Assembly (NCBI RefSeq): GCF_007845675.1
Contig: NZ_VOBR01000030.1
Location: 60,120-124,119 of the forward strand
Direction of reading: 5' to 3'
DNA length: 64,000 bases
Origin: Lentzea tibetensis
Lineage (GTDB): Bacteria; Actinomycetota; Actinomycetes; Mycobacteriales; Pseudonocardiaceae
The position numbers and the translations under genes were made by a program. The notes beneath the pieces are model-generated. The model did not search any database, was not told the origin of the DNA, and was given only the letters and a program-made list of their open reading frames with translations. Shown piece after piece: positions 44,895 to 55,261 of this stretch (positions within the stretch are counted from its first letter, which is position 1; each line of letters starts with the position of its first letter).

Positions 44895-46819
44895 GGTACC
44901 GGTACGGACGCTGGGGAGGCGGCGCGGATCCGCTCGCGCCGCCCACCGACCTGCGTGCCGCCGTCGACGACCTCGGCCGCGAGATCATGGAGGGCGCGTC
45001 ACCGGCGTCGGCGTTGCGCGAGCTGCTGCGCCGCGGCGTGGACGGCACCCGCGGCCTCGACGACCTGACCAGCAGGCTGTGGCAGCGGCGGGCCGCGATC
45101 CAGCGCAGGCACCGGCTCGACGGCACGCTCCAGGAGATCCGCAAGCTGCTGGACGACGCGCTGGCAGCGGAACGCCGCGCGCTCTTCCCCGATCCGGCCG
45201 ACGACGCGCGGTTCCGCGAGGCGCAGCTCGACGCGCTGCCGCCGGGCACCGCGGCCGCAGTCCGCGAGCTCGCCGAGTACGACTGGCAATCGCCGCAGGC
45301 GCGCGAGTCGTACGAGAAGATCCAGGATCTGCTCGGCCGTGAGCTGCTGGACCAGCGCTTCCAGGGCATGAAGCAGGCGCTGCAGGGCGTCGAGCGCCAG
45401 GACGTCAAACGCATCCAGCGGATGCTGCGCGACCTGAACGCACTCCTCGACGCGCACGGCAAGGGCTCGCCGGACACACCGCGCCTCTTCGACGAGTTCA
45501 TGCGCAAGCACGGCGAGTTCTTCCCGGAGAACCCGCGCAACGTCGACGAGCTGATCGACGCGCTCGCCGCCCGCTCCGCCGCCGCGCAACGCATGATGAA
45601 CTCGATGACCGCCGAGCAGCGCGCCGAGCTGGCCTCGTTGAGCGAGCAGGCGTTCGGGTCGTCCGGCATCGGCTCCGAACTGTCCCGGCTGGACTCGATG
45701 CTGCAGTCGCTGCGGCCGGGCGAGGACTGGACGTCCTCCGCGCGGTTCCGCGGCAAGGACCCGCTCGGGCTCGGCGAGGGCGCGCAGGCGATGGCCGACC
45801 TCGCGGAGCTGGACGCGCTGGCCGAGCAGCTCTCGCAGTCCTACCCCGGCGCCCGCCTGGAGGACATCGACCTCGAGGCGCTGGAACGCCAGCTCGGCCA
45901 GGAGGCGTCCGTCGACGCACGCCGTCTCGCGGACCTGGAACGCCAGCTGCGCCAGCAGAACATCCTCGAACGCGCACCCGACGGCTCGATGCGCCTCACC
46001 CCGAAAGCACTGCGGCGGCTGGGGGAGACGGCGCTGCGCGGCGTGATCGACAAGATCCGCCGGCGCGGCGAACGCGACAGCAGGCGCGCGGGCGCGGCCG
46101 GTGAGCTGACCGGCAGCACCCGCCCGTGGCAGTTCGGCGACACCGAGCCGTGGGACGTGCCGCGCTCGTTGCGCAACGCGGTGCTGCGGTCCGGTGAGAT
46201 GAAGCTCAACGTCGTGGACGTCGAGGTGTCCGAGACCGAGCAACGCTCGCGCGCCGCGATCGCGCTGTGCGTCGACACGTCGTGGTCGATGGTCCAGGAC
46301 GGCCGCTGGGTGCCGATGAAGCGCACCGCGCTGGCGCTGCACCACCTCGTGCGCACCCGGTTCCGCACGGACGCGTTGCAGCTCATCACGTTCGGCCGCT
46401 ACGCGGAGACCGTCGACATAGGACAGCTGACCGCGCTGGAAGGCGTGTGGGAGCAGGGCACGAACCTGCACCACGCCCTGCTGCTGGCGGGACGGCACCT
46501 GCGCCGCCACCCGGACGCGCAGCCGGTCGTGCTGGTCGTGACCGACGGCGAGCCGACCGCGCACCTGGAGGCCGACGGCGAGGCGGAGTTCACCTACCCG
46601 CCGCTGCCCAGGACCCTGGCGCGCACGCTGGCCGAGGTCGACTCGATGGCCCGGCTCGGCGCGACGATCACCGTGTTCATGCTCGGGGACGACCCCAGGC
46701 TGGCCGCGTTCGTCGACCTCGTGGCCCGGCGCAGCGGCGGTCGTGTGGTGGCGCCCGGTGAGGACGGGCTGGGTGCCGCGGTGGTGAGCGACTACCTGAG
46801 GTCCAGGCGAAGGTCGTGA
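44891..46819 (+). CDS. VWA-domain partner of Mg-chelatase-like ATPase
   Basis: 642 residues. The first 420 are helical with many Arg, Leu and Glu (RRHRLDGTLQEIRKLLDDAL..., LSEQAFGSSGIGSELSRLDSML) and likely form a coiled, ATPase-binding scaffold. The C-terminal VWA domain has a MIDAS DTSWSMVQDG and VVTDGEPTAHLEADGE. It follows its ATPase with a GTGA overlap and is followed by a small membrane gene also overlapping by 4 bp. No transmembrane segment is seen. Confidence 0.88.
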   Translation: MRYRYGRWGGGADPLAPPTDLRAAVDDLGREIMEGASPASALRELLRRGVDGTRGLDDLTSRLWQRRAAIQRRHRLDGTLQEIRKLLDDALAAERRALFPDPADDARFREAQLDALPPGTAAAVRELAEYDWQSPQARESYEKIQDLLGRELLDQRFQGMKQALQGVERQDVKRIQRMLRDLNALLDAHGKGSPDTPRLFDEFMRKHGEFFPENPRNVDELIDALAARSAAAQRMMNSMTAEQRAELASLSEQAFGSSGIGSELSRLDSMLQSLRPGEDWTSSARFRGKDPLGLGEGAQAMADLAELDALAEQLSQSYPGARLEDIDLEALERQLGQEASVDARRLADLERQLRQQNILERAPDGSMRLTPKALRRLGETALRGVIDKIRRRGERDSRRAGAAGELTGSTRPWQFGDTEPWDVPRSLRNAVLRSGEMKLNVVDVEVSETEQRSRAAIALCVDTSWSMVQDGRWVPMKRTALALHHLVRTRFRTDALQLITFGRYAETVDIGQLTALEGVWEQGTNLHHALLLAGRHLRRHPDAQPVVLVVTDGEPTAHLEADGEAEFTYPPLPRTLARTLAEVDSMARLGATITVFMLGDDPRLAAFVDLVARRSGGRVVAPGEDGLGAAVVSDYLRSRRRS

Positions 46820-47223
46820 AAGCCGCGGTGCGGGCCTGGGCGCTCGCGGCGGTGATCGGCGGCGCGCCGTCGACCGCGCACGCGCTGCTCACCGGTCGCG
46901 ACCCGCTGGCGGCGACCCGTGCCGCGGGCGCGATCCTGGGCAGACCTGGGGTGGCCGCGGGAGTCGCGGCGCACGTGCTGATCTCCGCCTGGTGGACGCT
47001 CGTGCTCGCGGCCGCGCACCGGCGACGACCACTGGGCGCGGCGAGCGGTGCGGTGGCGGGCCTGCTGATCGCCGCACTCGACCTCGGCGTGCTCGCCCCG
47101 GCCGAAATTCGCGCGCTGCCGCAATGGCCCCAGTGGCTGGACCACGTCGTGTTCGGCGCGGTCGCCGGGGCAACGCTGAGCGGGTTGGGAGAGCGACCTC
47201 CCAACCACACCTCGGGCCGCTAG
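46816..47223 (+). CDS. small membrane protein at end of ATPase/VWA operon
   Basis: 135 residues with three to four hydrophobic stretches (AWALAAVIGGAPSTAHALL, AAGVAAHVLISAWWTLVLAAA, GAVAGLLIAALDLGVLAP, HVVFGAVAGATLSGLG). The helix-1 SATAHA-like segment and W pairs resemble DUF1761/DUF2938-type membrane proteins, which I cannot verify. GTG 46816 overlaps the VWA stop; its own stop overlaps the convergent gene by 4 bp. Confidence 0.6.
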   Translation: MKAAVRAWALAAVIGGAPSTAHALLTGRDPLAATRAAGAILGRPGVAAGVAAHVLISAWWTLVLAAAHRRRPLGAASGAVAGLLIAALDLGVLAPAEIRALPQWPQWLDHVVFGAVAGATLSGLGERPPNHTSGR

Positions 47224-47606
47224 TTGTTGCAGTTCTGCCGGCAGTCCTCCAGCGCGGTGGCGCAGTTCTGGGTGCAGGTCTCGATGTCAGCGGGATTCTG
47301 CGCGCACTTGAGCTCGCACTCGGTGAAGATCCGCACGCACTTGACGCAGTCGATGACGCCTGCCTGGGCCTTGGCCGCGCCGAACTCGGGGAACACGGCA
47401 CCGAACACGGTGGCCGCCGCCGCGACGGCCGCGAGCTGGATCGCGGGCGAGAAGCCGCTGACGCCGATCCGGGAGAAGCCGTGCAGCGCCACGGCGGTCA
47501 CCGCGGCGAGCAGCACCGCGTTGCGGATCAGCTCGCCGAGCGTGCCGAAGCAGCCGCAGGAGATCTTCAGCCCGCGCACCAGGCCGCTGACCACCGCGCC
47601 GGTCAC
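47220..47606 (-). CDS. MauE-like C-terminal membrane protein with Cys-rich tail
   Basis: 128 residues from GTG 47606. The first helix (VTGAVVSGLVRGLK) runs into ISCGCFGTLGELIRNAVLLAAVTAVAL, a segment typical of MauE/DoxX-type membrane proteins that act with thioredoxin-like partners. A second helix follows, and then a soluble tail with eight cysteines in CVKC, CELKC, CTQNC and CRQNC, three of them CX3C pairs. Normally MauE has about 80 more residues before SCGCFG; those are missing, so this is a shortened or split form. The GTG overlaps the stop of the next upstream short frame by 4 bp. Confidence 0.55.
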   Translation of the reverse strand: MTGAVVSGLVRGLKISCGCFGTLGELIRNAVLLAAVTAVALHGFSRIGVSGFSPAIQLAAVAAAATVFGAVFPEFGAAKAQAGVIDCVKCVRIFTECELKCAQNPADIETCTQNCATALEDCRQNCNN

Positions 47607-47701
47607 GGCCACACGGGCGTGGACGAGAGTTTCGCAAATCCGGCGACCAGCAGCAGAACGCCCACCACGAGCCTGGTCAGCAGTTCGAACCCGATCCACA
47701 T
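47603..47701 (-). CDS. 32-residue helix peptide, probable N-terminal MauE fragment
   Basis: ATG 47701 follows a GGGGGG ribosome site. It encodes one helix, WIGFELLTRLVVGVLLLVAGFAKLS, which is the usual first helix of MauE/DoxX proteins (LVVG...LAGxAKL), then stops after STPVWP. The TGA overlaps the GTG of the following frame. Read together the two frames keep the beginning and the SCGCFG part of MauE but lack the middle. Either an internal deletion with frameshift broke the gene or the pieces are made as separate subunits. Confidence 0.45.
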   Translation of the reverse strand: MWIGFELLTRLVVGVLLLVAGFAKLSSTPVWP

Positions 47702-47912
47702 CGGCATCACCCCCCGTTTCGACGTCGAAGCCAGCGGCGACCGTAGTGATCGGATACGCTCGACTGGTAGTGACTTTCGGCCACACCCGAAATGGGTACT
47801 GGGAAAAGGACGTTCGTAACTAACGTAGACACCGGTCATCCGCTCGTCGCAAGGATTTCCCCGTTGATCGGAACACGCGAACCAAGACCGGTGCGTTCAC
47901 GTGCTGGGTGCG
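47702..47912. other. intergenic region upstream of locus 2
   Basis: Spacer between the divergent MauE-like fragments and the peptide synthetase. It holds an inverted repeat ACGTT-7-AACGT at 47810-47826. I see no clear -35/-10 pair for the synthetase and no small gene. Confidence 0.5.
47810..47826. promoter_or_regulatory. candidate operator palindrome upstream of NRPS
   Basis: ACGTTCGTAACTAACGT, a 5-bp inverted repeat with 7-bp spacer in an A/T-richer patch, about 90 bp before the synthetase start. It may be a regulator site, but nothing ties it to a particular protein. Confidence 0.3.
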
Positions 47913-50900
47913 ATGAGAACCTTGCTGAAACTGTTCGCAGAGCAAGTAGTCCGAAATCCCGATGCGATCGCCCTCGTCTGCGGCGCCGAAGAAGTGTCCT
48001 ATGTGGACCTTCATGTGCGCGCGGGCGAGCTCGCGCGGGAGCTCGTCGCACGCGGGGTGCGGCCGGGTGAGCTGGTCGCGGTCAGCACGCCCCGGTCGGT
48101 CGAGCACGTCGTCGAGATCCTGGGTGTCCTGATCGCGGGCGCGGCCTACGTACCGCTGGACTCGCGCTGGCCGGAGGTCCGCAAGCAGCTCATCCTCGAC
48201 GACATCGCGGGCCACGTCGACGAGGACCTGGCGTACGTCATGTACACGTCCGGGTCGACGGGCAGGCCCAAGGGCGTCATGGTCACCCACGACAACGTGG
48301 CCGCTCTCGCGCTGGACCCTTGCTGGCGCAATCAAGAACGCGTTCTCGCAATTGCGTCCACCGCATTCGACGCGGCCACGTTCGAGATTTGGGTGCCGCT
48401 GTTGCGCGGCGGTACGGTCGTTCTCCACCGGGGTGATGTCGATACCGCTTCGGTGCGGCACGAGATCGGAGAACACCGAATCACTTCGCTCTTCCTCACC
48501 GCCGCATTGTTCGACGTGATCGCACGGGAGGATCCGGCCTGTTTCCGCGGTGTCCGCGAGGTGCTGGTCGGCGGTGACGTCGTCGCGCCCGCCGCCGTCA
48601 GGGAGGTGCTCGACGCGTGTCCGGGCACCGCCGTCTGCAACGTGTACGGCCCAACGGAAACCACGGTGTTCGCCACCCGGCACCCGATCAGCGGCACCGG
48701 TGGCCCCATCCCGATCGGCACGCCGCTGCACGGCGTCCAGGCGCACGTGCTCGACGAGCACGGGCGGTCCGCGCGGGAAGGTGAGCTGCACCTCGCCGGA
48801 ACCCGCGTCGCCAAGGGCTATCTGAACCAGCCGGAGCTGACGGCCGAGCGGTTCGCGGGCGGCCGGTACCGCACGGGCGATCTCGTGCGGCGGCGGTGGG
48901 ACGGCTCGCTCGACTTCCTCGGCCGCGCCGACCGGCAGGTGAAGATCCGCGGCTTCCGGGTCGAGCTGGGTGAGGTCGAGGCCGCGCTGGCCGAGTTCGG
49001 GCAGAACACCGTGGTGGTCAGGGACGGCGCGCTCGTCGCGTACCTCGTGCCGAACTCCGGTCGTGACGTCAGGCAGGAGCTCACCACCACCCTGCCGGAC
49101 TTCATGGTGCCGCACACGATCGTCGCACTGGACCGGCTGCCGCTCACCACCAGCGGCAAGATCGACCACGCCGCGCTGCCGGCACCGGAACGGGCCACGC
49201 ACGGCGGTGAGCCGCGCACCGAGACCGAGGAACTGGTGTGCCGCGTCGCGCACGACGTGCTCGGACGCGAGGTCGGTGTGCGGGACCGGTTCCTCGAGGT
49301 CGGTGGCGACAGCGTCACGGCGATCGCATTGGTCAGCCGGATGCGTTCGCACGGCTGGGAGCTGACCGTGCGCGACGTGCTGCGGCTGGACGTCGAACAC
49401 CTCGCGCAGACCGCGAAACCGGTCGACACCAGACGGCCCGAGGTGGCGTTCGGCCGCGAGCTGCCGCTGACCCCGTTGCAGGAGGGCATGTTCTTCCACG
49501 CCCTGCTCGACGCGGACAGCTACGCGGTGCGGCTGGTGGTCGCCGTCGGCAGGCCGCTCGACCCGGCACGACTCGATGCGGCGGTAGCAGAGCTCGTGGC
49601 CCGGCACGCGGCACTGCGCGCACGCTTCCACAACCGGCCGAACGGGCCCGTGCAGACGATCGGCGACGGCACGACGCTGTGGGTCGGGCTCGACGGCGAC
49701 CGGCTCGTGCTGACCTACCACCACCTGCTGTTCGACGGCTGGTCCGTGCCGGTGCTCGTGCGCGACCTCCTCGCGCTGCACGACGGCGCCGAACTGCCGC
49801 CGGCCGCGGACTTCCGCGACCACCTCGCGTGGCTCGCGACGCGCGACCGCCGCCCGGCCGAGGAGGCGTGGCGGAAGGCGTTGGCGGGACTGGACGAGCC
49901 GACGCTCGTCGCGCACGCGGACGGGAAGCAACCGCACGAGGCCGTGCACGCCGAGGTGGATCCGCCGCGGCACCACGGGATCACGCTCGGGACGGTGGTG
50001 CGGGTCGCGTGGGCCGTCACGCTCGGCGTGCTGACCGGCCGTGACGACGTCGTCTTCGGGTCGACGGTCTCCGGCCGCTCGCCCGAGGTGCCGGGCGTCG
50101 AGGACGTCGTCGGCTGCCTGATCAACACCGTGCCGACGCGCGTGCGGCTCGACCCCGCCGAGACGATGCCGCGCCTGCTCCGCCGGGTGCAGGCCGAGCA
50201 GGCGGACCTGCTGGCGCACCAGCACCTCGGGCTCGCCGCGATCCAGCGCGAGACCGGGCCGCTGTTCGACACCGCGACGGTCCTGGAGAACTTCCCGGCG
50301 GACGTGGCGTTCGAGTCGTTCGACGCGCCGCACTACCCGCTCGCGCTCGCGGTGACGCCCGGCGAACGGCTGCACCTGCGGCTGACCTACCGGCCCGACC
50401 TGTTCACCCGCGCCGAGGCCGAGACGATCCTGCGCCGCTTCGAGCGCGCGGTCACCGCCGGCGACCGGCCGGTGGGCGAGATCGACCTGCTCGATCCCGC
50501 GGAGCACCGGCTCTTCGCCGAGGCGAACGACACGACAGTCGACGTGCCGCGACGAACACTGCCCGACCTGCTCGCCGACCAGGCCGCGCGAACACCGGAC
50601 GTGACAGCGATCGTCTGCGAGGACACCGAGCTGACGTACGCACAGCTCAACGCGAACGTGAACCGCCTGGCGCACGAGCTGATCGCCCGGGGCGTGACAC
50701 CGGGGGACCGGGTCGTGCTGACGATGCGCAGGTCGGTCGGCCTGGTCACCGCGATGTTCGCCGTGACCCGCGCCGGCGCCGCGTACGTGCCGATCGACCC
50801 GGACTACCCGGCGGAACGCGTCGCGCACATCCACCGCGACGCGGACCCGAGGCTCGTGCTCGACGAGGCGGACGCCACCGGTTCTCCCAGCACACCACCA

Positions 50901-52208
50901 CTAATCGACGTTCCCCTCGACGCGACGGCGTACGTGATCTACACCTCCGGATCGACCGGCACGCCGAAGGGCGTCGAGGTCACGCACCGCGGCATCGCGA
51001 GCCTCGTGGCCGCGCAACCGGCGGAGCCCGGCACGCGGGTGCTCCAGTGGGCGTCACCGGGTTTCGACGCCGCGCTGTGGGAGATCGCGGGGGCTCTGCT
51101 GAACGGCGCCACGCTCGTCATCGCACCACCGGGCAGGCCAGACTTCGGGAAGCTGGTGGCTGAGCACGGGATCACGCAGATCACGCTGCCGCCGTCGGTG
51201 CTGAAAGCGTTGCCACCACGAGCGATTCCCGCGGGTACCACGCTGATCGTCGCGGGTGAGGCGTGCGACGAGGAGACCGCGGCGAGGTGGTCGCCCGGCC
51301 GCCGGATGATCAACGCGTACGGACCGACGGAGACCACGGTGTGCGCCACGACGTGCGAACTGCCGTCCGGCAACGGGATCCCGGCGATCGGCCGTCCCAT
51401 CGCGAACACCCGCGTGCGCGTGCTGGACGCGTGGCACCGGCCCGTCCCGGTGGGCGTCGCGGGCGAGCTGCACATCAGCGGGCCGGGTGTGGCACTGGGA
51501 TACCTGCACGGGCAACGGTTCGACGGCACCTACCGCACCGGCGACCTCGTGCGCTGGCGGCCCGACGGGCAGCTCGAGTACGTCGGCCGCACCGACGACC
51601 AGGTCAAGATCCGCGGGTACCGGGTCGAACCGGGTGAGGTCGAGTCCGTGCTCGCCCGGCACCCGGACGTCCGGACGTGCGCGGTGGTCGCGGTGTCCGG
51701 CAGACTGGCCGCGTTCGTCGTCGGCGACGTGCCGGCCGCCGCGCTGCGCGCCCACGTGACGACCACTCTGCCCCCGTACATGGTTCCGGCCAGCTACCAC
51801 CGCCTCCGCCGGCTGCCCGCCACCCCGAACGGCAAGCTCGACCGGCGCGCGTTGGCCGCTCTAGCGCGGCCTGAGGAGATCGACCCCGGTGACCTCGCGC
51901 CGGGTTCGGTGCTGGAACAGCGGATCGCGGCGATCTGGTGCGACCTTCTCGGCCGCGCGCGGGTCGGCGTGCGGGACAACTTCTTCGACCTCGGCGGCGA
52001 CTCGCTGCTGGTGGTCCGACTGCAGGCCGCGTTGACCACGGCGGTCGGGCGCGAGGTCCCGCTGGTGGACCTCTACGCCCATCCGACGGTCGCCGAGCTC
52101 GCCGCCCACCTCGGCGAAGGCGACCGGACCACGGTTTCCCGTGCGCGTCAGCGCGCGGCCTGTCAACGCGCGGCCCGTCAGGGTCGTGCGGGGAAAGGAC
52201 TGCATTGA
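47913..52208 (+). CDS. dimodular NRPS: A-T-C-A-T, no release domain
   Basis: 1431 residues from ATG 47913 (GTG 47901 is possible). A1 spans about 1-440 ([11 protein letters not shown] near 110, FDAATFEI near 152, [14 protein letters not shown] near 246); its pocket reads D-A-F-F-L-G-V-V-F, close to Ile/Val codes. T1 has GGDSVTAI (about 465). C is about 510-930 with LTPLQEGMF and an intact HHLLFDGWS near 604. A2 runs about 950-1320 ([23 protein letters not shown]), pocket D-A-W-T-I-A-A-V-C, essentially the GrsA phenylalanine code. T2 has GGDSLLV (about 1362). No epimerase, TE or reductase follows. The stop overlaps the next gene's TTG. A tandem 15-bp repeat encodes [10 protein letters not shown] at the tail. 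It should make an (Ile/Val)-Phe dipeptide on T2. Confidence 0.92.
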   Translation: MRTLLKLFAEQVVRNPDAIALVCGAEEVSYVDLHVRAGELARELVARGVRPGELVAVSTPRSVEHVVEILGVLIAGAAYVPLDSRWPEVRKQLILDDIAGHVDEDLAYVMYTSGSTGRPKGVMVTHDNVAALALDPCWRNQERVLAIASTAFDAATFEIWVPLLRGGTVVLHRGDVDTASVRHEIGEHRITSLFLTAALFDVIAREDPACFRGVREVLVGGDVVAPAAVREVLDACPGTAVCNVYGPTETTVFATRHPISGTGGPIPIGTPLHGVQAHVLDEHGRSAREGELHLAGTRVAKGYLNQPELTAERFAGGRYRTGDLVRRRWDGSLDFLGRADRQVKIRGFRVELGEVEAALAEFGQNTVVVRDGALVAYLVPNSGRDVRQELTTTLPDFMVPHTIVALDRLPLTTSGKIDHAALPAPERATHGGEPRTETEELVCRVAHDVLGREVGVRDRFLEVGGDSVTAIALVSRMRSHGWELTVRDVLRLDVEHLAQTAKPVDTRRPEVAFGRELPLTPLQEGMFFHALLDADSYAVRLVVAVGRPLDPARLDAAVAELVARHAALRARFHNRPNGPVQTIGDGTTLWVGLDGDRLVLTYHHLLFDGWSVPVLVRDLLALHDGAELPPAADFRDHLAWLATRDRRPAEEAWRKALAGLDEPTLVAHADGKQPHEAVHAEVDPPRHHGITLGTVVRVAWAVTLGVLTGRDDVVFGSTVSGRSPEVPGVEDVVGCLINTVPTRVRLDPAETMPRLLRRVQAEQADLLAHQHLGLAAIQRETGPLFDTATVLENFPADVAFESFDAPHYPLALAVTPGERLHLRLTYRPDLFTRAEAETILRRFERAVTAGDRPVGEIDLLDPAEHRLFAEANDTTVDVPRRTLPDLLADQAARTPDVTAIVCEDTELTYAQLNANVNRLAHELIARGVTPGDRVVLTMRRSVGLVTAMFAVTRAGAAYVPIDPDYPAERVAHIHRDADPRLVLDEADATGSPSTPPLIDVPLDATAYVIYTSGSTGTPKGVEVTHRGIASLVAAQPAEPGTRVLQWASPGFDAALWEIAGALLNGATLVIAPPGRPDFGKLVAEHGITQITLPPSVLKALPPRAIPAGTTLIVAGEACDEETAARWSPGRRMINAYGPTETTVCATTCELPSGNGIPAIGRPIANTRVRVLDAWHRPVPVGVAGELHISGPGVALGYLHGQRFDGTYRTGDLVRWRPDGQLEYVGRTDDQVKIRGYRVEPGEVESVLARHPDVRTCAVVAVSGRLAAFVVGDVPAAALRAHVTTTLPPYMVPASYHRLRRLPATPNGKLDRRALAALARPEEIDPGDLAPGSVLEQRIAAIWCDLLGRARVGVRDNFFDLGGDSLLVVRLQAALTTAVGREVPLVDLYAHPTVAELAAHLGEGDRTTVSRARQRAACQRAARQGRAGKGLH
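52147..52181 (+). repeat. 15-bp tandem repeat in NRPS C-terminal tail
   Basis: About 2.3 copies of a 15-bp unit (GTCAGCGCGCGGCCT, then GTCAACGCGCGGCCC, then GTCAG) coding for a basic Arg/Gln/Ala tail after the last carrier domain, possibly a docking extension. Confidence 0.5.
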
Positions 52209-53917
52209 CCACGTCCGTGAACTCCACCGACATCGCCATCGTCGGGATGGCCGCGCGCCTGCCCGACGACCCCTTCGAGTTCGACGCGCGATTCTTCGGC
52301 TGCACCGACACCGAGGCCGCGGAGCTGGACCCGCAGCACCGGCTGTTCCTCGAATGCGCCTACCACGCGATGGAACGCGCTGGTCGCGTGCTGGACCGCT
52401 GGGACGGTGTCGCCGGGATCTACGGCGCCACCAACCTGAGCTGGTACTACCTGCGGCACGTGTATCCGCGCGCGGGCCACGACCCGTTGTTCGGCAACAC
52501 ACCGGACGGGCTCGTCACGCGCGCCGCGTACGAGCTGAACGCGACCGGCCCCTGCGTCACCGTGCAGGCGGCGTGCGCGTCGTCGCTCGTCGCGGTGCAC
52601 ATGGCGTGCCAGGACCTCCTGAGCTACCAATGCGATCTGGCCGTCGCGGGCGGCGTGTCGGTCGACGACGAGGGCGCCGGAACCGGTGTCGTGGTGCTGC
52701 GCAGGCTCGCCGACGCGCTGGCGTCCGGCGACCACGTGCACGCCGTGATCAAGGGCTCCGCCGTGGCGAACGACGGCAGGCGGCGCGTCGGCCCCGCGAG
52801 CTGCGGCTCGGCGGGCGCGCGGGAGGCGGCGCTCGCCGCGCTGGCCGTGGCGGGCCTCGAACCGGAGGACGTCGGGCACGTCGAGCCGCACCGGCCCGGT
52901 GACGCGGCCGAGGCGGCCCTGTGGGACGAGGTGTACCCGATGGCCATGCCGGGGTCGGCCAGCTCGACGGAGCTCGGCCAGGCGGCCGCGGTGGTGTCGC
53001 TGATCAGGACGGCGCTGGCCGTCGAGCACGGGTGGGAGCCGTCGGTGCCCGGCTTCCCGGCGGTCGGCTCGATGCCGGATGGACGGCTGGCCGGTGTCGC
53101 CGCGTCCGGGTCCGGCGGTGTGCACGCGCACGTCGTGCTCGGTCAGGCACCACGCCGATCGCAGGCCCCCGACGACGTGGAGTGGCACCTGCTCCCGTTC
53201 TCCGCCAAGACACCCGCGGCACTCGGCGTGCTCGCCGAGCAGCTGCGCGAGCACCTGCGGGTCAACGAGGTGCGCATGGCCGACGTGGCGCACACCCTGC
53301 GGTCCGGACGGCGCGAGCTGGGGCACCGGACGTTCGCGGTGTGCCGCGACGGCGAGTTCGAGGTCGCGCCGGTGACCCGTCCGGACTTCGCGTCGCTGGT
53401 GTTCTCGTTCACCGGCGAGTCGATCGAGTCGGACGTGCTCACCGCGCTGCGGCTGATGAACGCCGGCATCAGGCCGGTCGCCGTGCTGGGCACCGGTTTC
53501 GGCGAGTACGCGGCGGCGTGCGTCGCGGGCACGCTCACCCTCGACGAGGCGCTCGCGCTGGCGAAGGCGCGGGAGAGCCCGGAGTCCTATGAGAAGGCGG
53601 TGTGCAACGCTCAGCCGCGTGCGGGGGAACTCCCGCTGCTGTCCGGTGCGACGGGCGCCGTCGTCACCGAGGACGAGGTGACCGACCAGCGGCACTGGCT
53701 GTCCATGGTGGACGACATGTGCCCGGCCGTGCCCGCTGTCTCGGCGTTCGTCGTGGAGGTGTCCACGGCGGTCGACGAGCCGGCGTTCCTCGCTCTCGTG
53801 GGGTCGGTGTGGGCGCGCGGTGCCGAGGTCGACTGGGACGCGCTCAGCTCCGGGGCTGCTCGGCGGGTTCCGCTGCCGGGCTACCCGTTCGAGCGGCAGC
53901 GGTACCACCTGCCGTGA
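52205..53917 (+). CDS. degenerate KS-AT-like protein
   Basis: 570 residues from TTG 52205 (GGGAAAGG upstream; 4-bp overlap with the NRPS). It starts [11 protein letters not shown] like a type I KS and keeps the active Cys in [12 protein letters not shown]. However, EAHGTGT has become EPHRPGD, the K-x-x-GH site has become SSTELGQ, and about 25 residues around the usual SPDG-CR-FDA loop are gone. The AT part keeps the fold outline, but GHSLGE is GTGFGE, so the acyl-binding Ser is lost, and the domain is shortened. It ends with the usual post-AT motif [16 protein letters not shown]. The frame is fully open, with codon use like its neighbours. It may be a non-extending domain that releases or holds the dipeptide, or a decaying PKS. 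Confidence 0.85.
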   Translation: MTTSVNSTDIAIVGMAARLPDDPFEFDARFFGCTDTEAAELDPQHRLFLECAYHAMERAGRVLDRWDGVAGIYGATNLSWYYLRHVYPRAGHDPLFGNTPDGLVTRAAYELNATGPCVTVQAACASSLVAVHMACQDLLSYQCDLAVAGGVSVDDEGAGTGVVVLRRLADALASGDHVHAVIKGSAVANDGRRRVGPASCGSAGAREAALAALAVAGLEPEDVGHVEPHRPGDAAEAALWDEVYPMAMPGSASSTELGQAAAVVSLIRTALAVEHGWEPSVPGFPAVGSMPDGRLAGVAASGSGGVHAHVVLGQAPRRSQAPDDVEWHLLPFSAKTPAALGVLAEQLREHLRVNEVRMADVAHTLRSGRRELGHRTFAVCRDGEFEVAPVTRPDFASLVFSFTGESIESDVLTALRLMNAGIRPVAVLGTGFGEYAAACVAGTLTLDEALALAKARESPESYEKAVCNAQPRAGELPLLSGATGAVVTEDEVTDQRHWLSMVDDMCPAVPAVSAFVVEVSTAVDEPAFLALVGSVWARGAEVDWDALSSGAARRVPLPGYPFERQRYHLP

Positions 53918-55259
53918 CGTAGTCGTCCGGGTCGAAGTCGCGGATGCGGCGCATCATGCGGATCGTGGACCACGGCCACATGGTGCTGTTGCGGCCGTTG
54001 GCGTCGAGGTAGTAGCTGACGCAGCCGCCCGCGTTGTACACGGTGCGCTGAAGTGCCTGCTGCACCTCGGTGTTGTAGGCGTGCTGGACGTCCTCGCGCA
54101 CGTCCACGACCGGCCAGCCCGCCGCGCGCATCGCGGTGAGCGCGCTGGTGATGTAGTTCAGCTGCGTCTCGATGACGGTGAACGCCGACGAGTGCCCGGT
54201 GCCGAGGTTCGGGCCGAGCAGGAGGAACAGGTTCGGGAAGCCGTGCACCGAGGTGCCGAGGTAGGCCTGCGGGCTGCCGCGCCACACGTCGGCGAGCGTG
54301 CGTCCGCCGCTGACGACCCGCTTGGCCACGGACGGGTCGCTGAAGTGGAAGCCGGTGCCGAAGATGACCGCGTCGACCTCGCGTTCGGTGCCGTCGGCCG
54401 CGACGATCCCGTTGGGGGTGAACGACCGCACGGCCTGCGGGACGAGCTCGACGTTCGGCCGCGCGAGCGCGGAGTAGTAGGTGTTGGACATCAGCAGCCG
54501 CTTGCAGCCGAGCACGAAGTCCGGGGTGAGGTGCGCGCGCAGCTCGTCGTCCTCGATGGCCCTCCGCAGGTTGTAGGTGCCCAGTTTCTGCACCAGCTTC
54601 ATGATCCGCGGGTGGCGGAAGCCGACGCTGAACAGCTCCATGATCCCGAACACCACCTGGCGGGGGAGCTTGGCCGACGGCTTGGGCAGCACCCTGGGAG
54701 CGGTGCGCTGGAACAGGTACAGCTGGTCCACTGTGGATTGAATCTCGGGGACGAACTGGATCGCCGACGCGCCGGTGCCGACGACGGCGACGCGCTTGCC
54801 GCGCAGGTCGTAGTCGTGGTTCCAGCGCGCCGAGTGGAAGACCTCGCCCTCGAACGGTCCGGCGTCGGGGATCTTCGGCTCGTGCCACGGCCCGGTGGCG
54901 GAGACGATGGTGCGCGCGCTGATCTCACCGTTGATCAGCCAGCGCGCGCCGTCCCACTCGGCGCTGCGCACCTCGGTGCCGTAGCGGGGCCGGACGCCGT
55001 GCCGCTCGGCGGTGATCCTGAGGTACTGGAGAATCTCGCGCTGCCCGGCGAAGGCGCGTGACCACGTGCCGGGCGCGAACGAGTACGAGTAGAGCGACGA
55101 CGGCACGTCGCACGCGCAGCCGGGATAGGTGTTGTCCCGCCAGGTACCGCCCAGCTCGGGCGACTTCTCCAGCACCTCGACGTCGAAGCCCTGTGCGCGC
55201 AGCCGGATGGCCGCACCGATACCGCTGGGTCCCGCCCCGATCACGACCACGTCCGTCAC
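53844..55259 (-). CDS. flavin-containing monooxygenase / Baeyer-Villiger-type
   Basis: 471 residues. GAGPSGIGAAIRLRAQGFDVEVLEKSPELGGTW at the N-terminus binds FAD. The FxGxxxHxxxW fingerprint is present as FEGEVFHSARW (about 139-149), followed by the NADPH site VVGTGASAIQF. It should use NADPH and O2 to oxidise a ketone, sulfur or amine. The GTG start at 55259 has a near-consensus promoter (TTGACA-17-TACCGT) covered by a palindrome. The 3' end overlaps the KS-like gene by 74 bp on the other strand. A tailoring step of locus 2 is possible but not shown; the TetR pair suggests self-contained control. Confidence 0.88.
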   Translation of the reverse strand: MTDVVVIGAGPSGIGAAIRLRAQGFDVEVLEKSPELGGTWRDNTYPGCACDVPSSLYSYSFAPGTWSRAFAGQREILQYLRITAERHGVRPRYGTEVRSAEWDGARWLINGEISARTIVSATGPWHEPKIPDAGPFEGEVFHSARWNHDYDLRGKRVAVVGTGASAIQFVPEIQSTVDQLYLFQRTAPRVLPKPSAKLPRQVVFGIMELFSVGFRHPRIMKLVQKLGTYNLRRAIEDDELRAHLTPDFVLGCKRLLMSNTYYSALARPNVELVPQAVRSFTPNGIVAADGTEREVDAVIFGTGFHFSDPSVAKRVVSGGRTLADVWRGSPQAYLGTSVHGFPNLFLLLGPNLGTGHSSAFTVIETQLNYITSALTAMRAAGWPVVDVREDVQHAYNTEVQQALQRTVYNAGGCVSYYLDANGRNSTMWPWSTIRMMRRIRDFDPDDYVTAGGTAAARTGSPAAEPAEQPRS

Positions 55260-55261
55260 AG

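Noticed and set aside
47913-49400. Module 1 A domain as a starter for a fatty acid (CAL-like)
   Set aside because: It has normal amino-acid A motifs with the Asp anchor (FDAATF), so it activates an amino acid.
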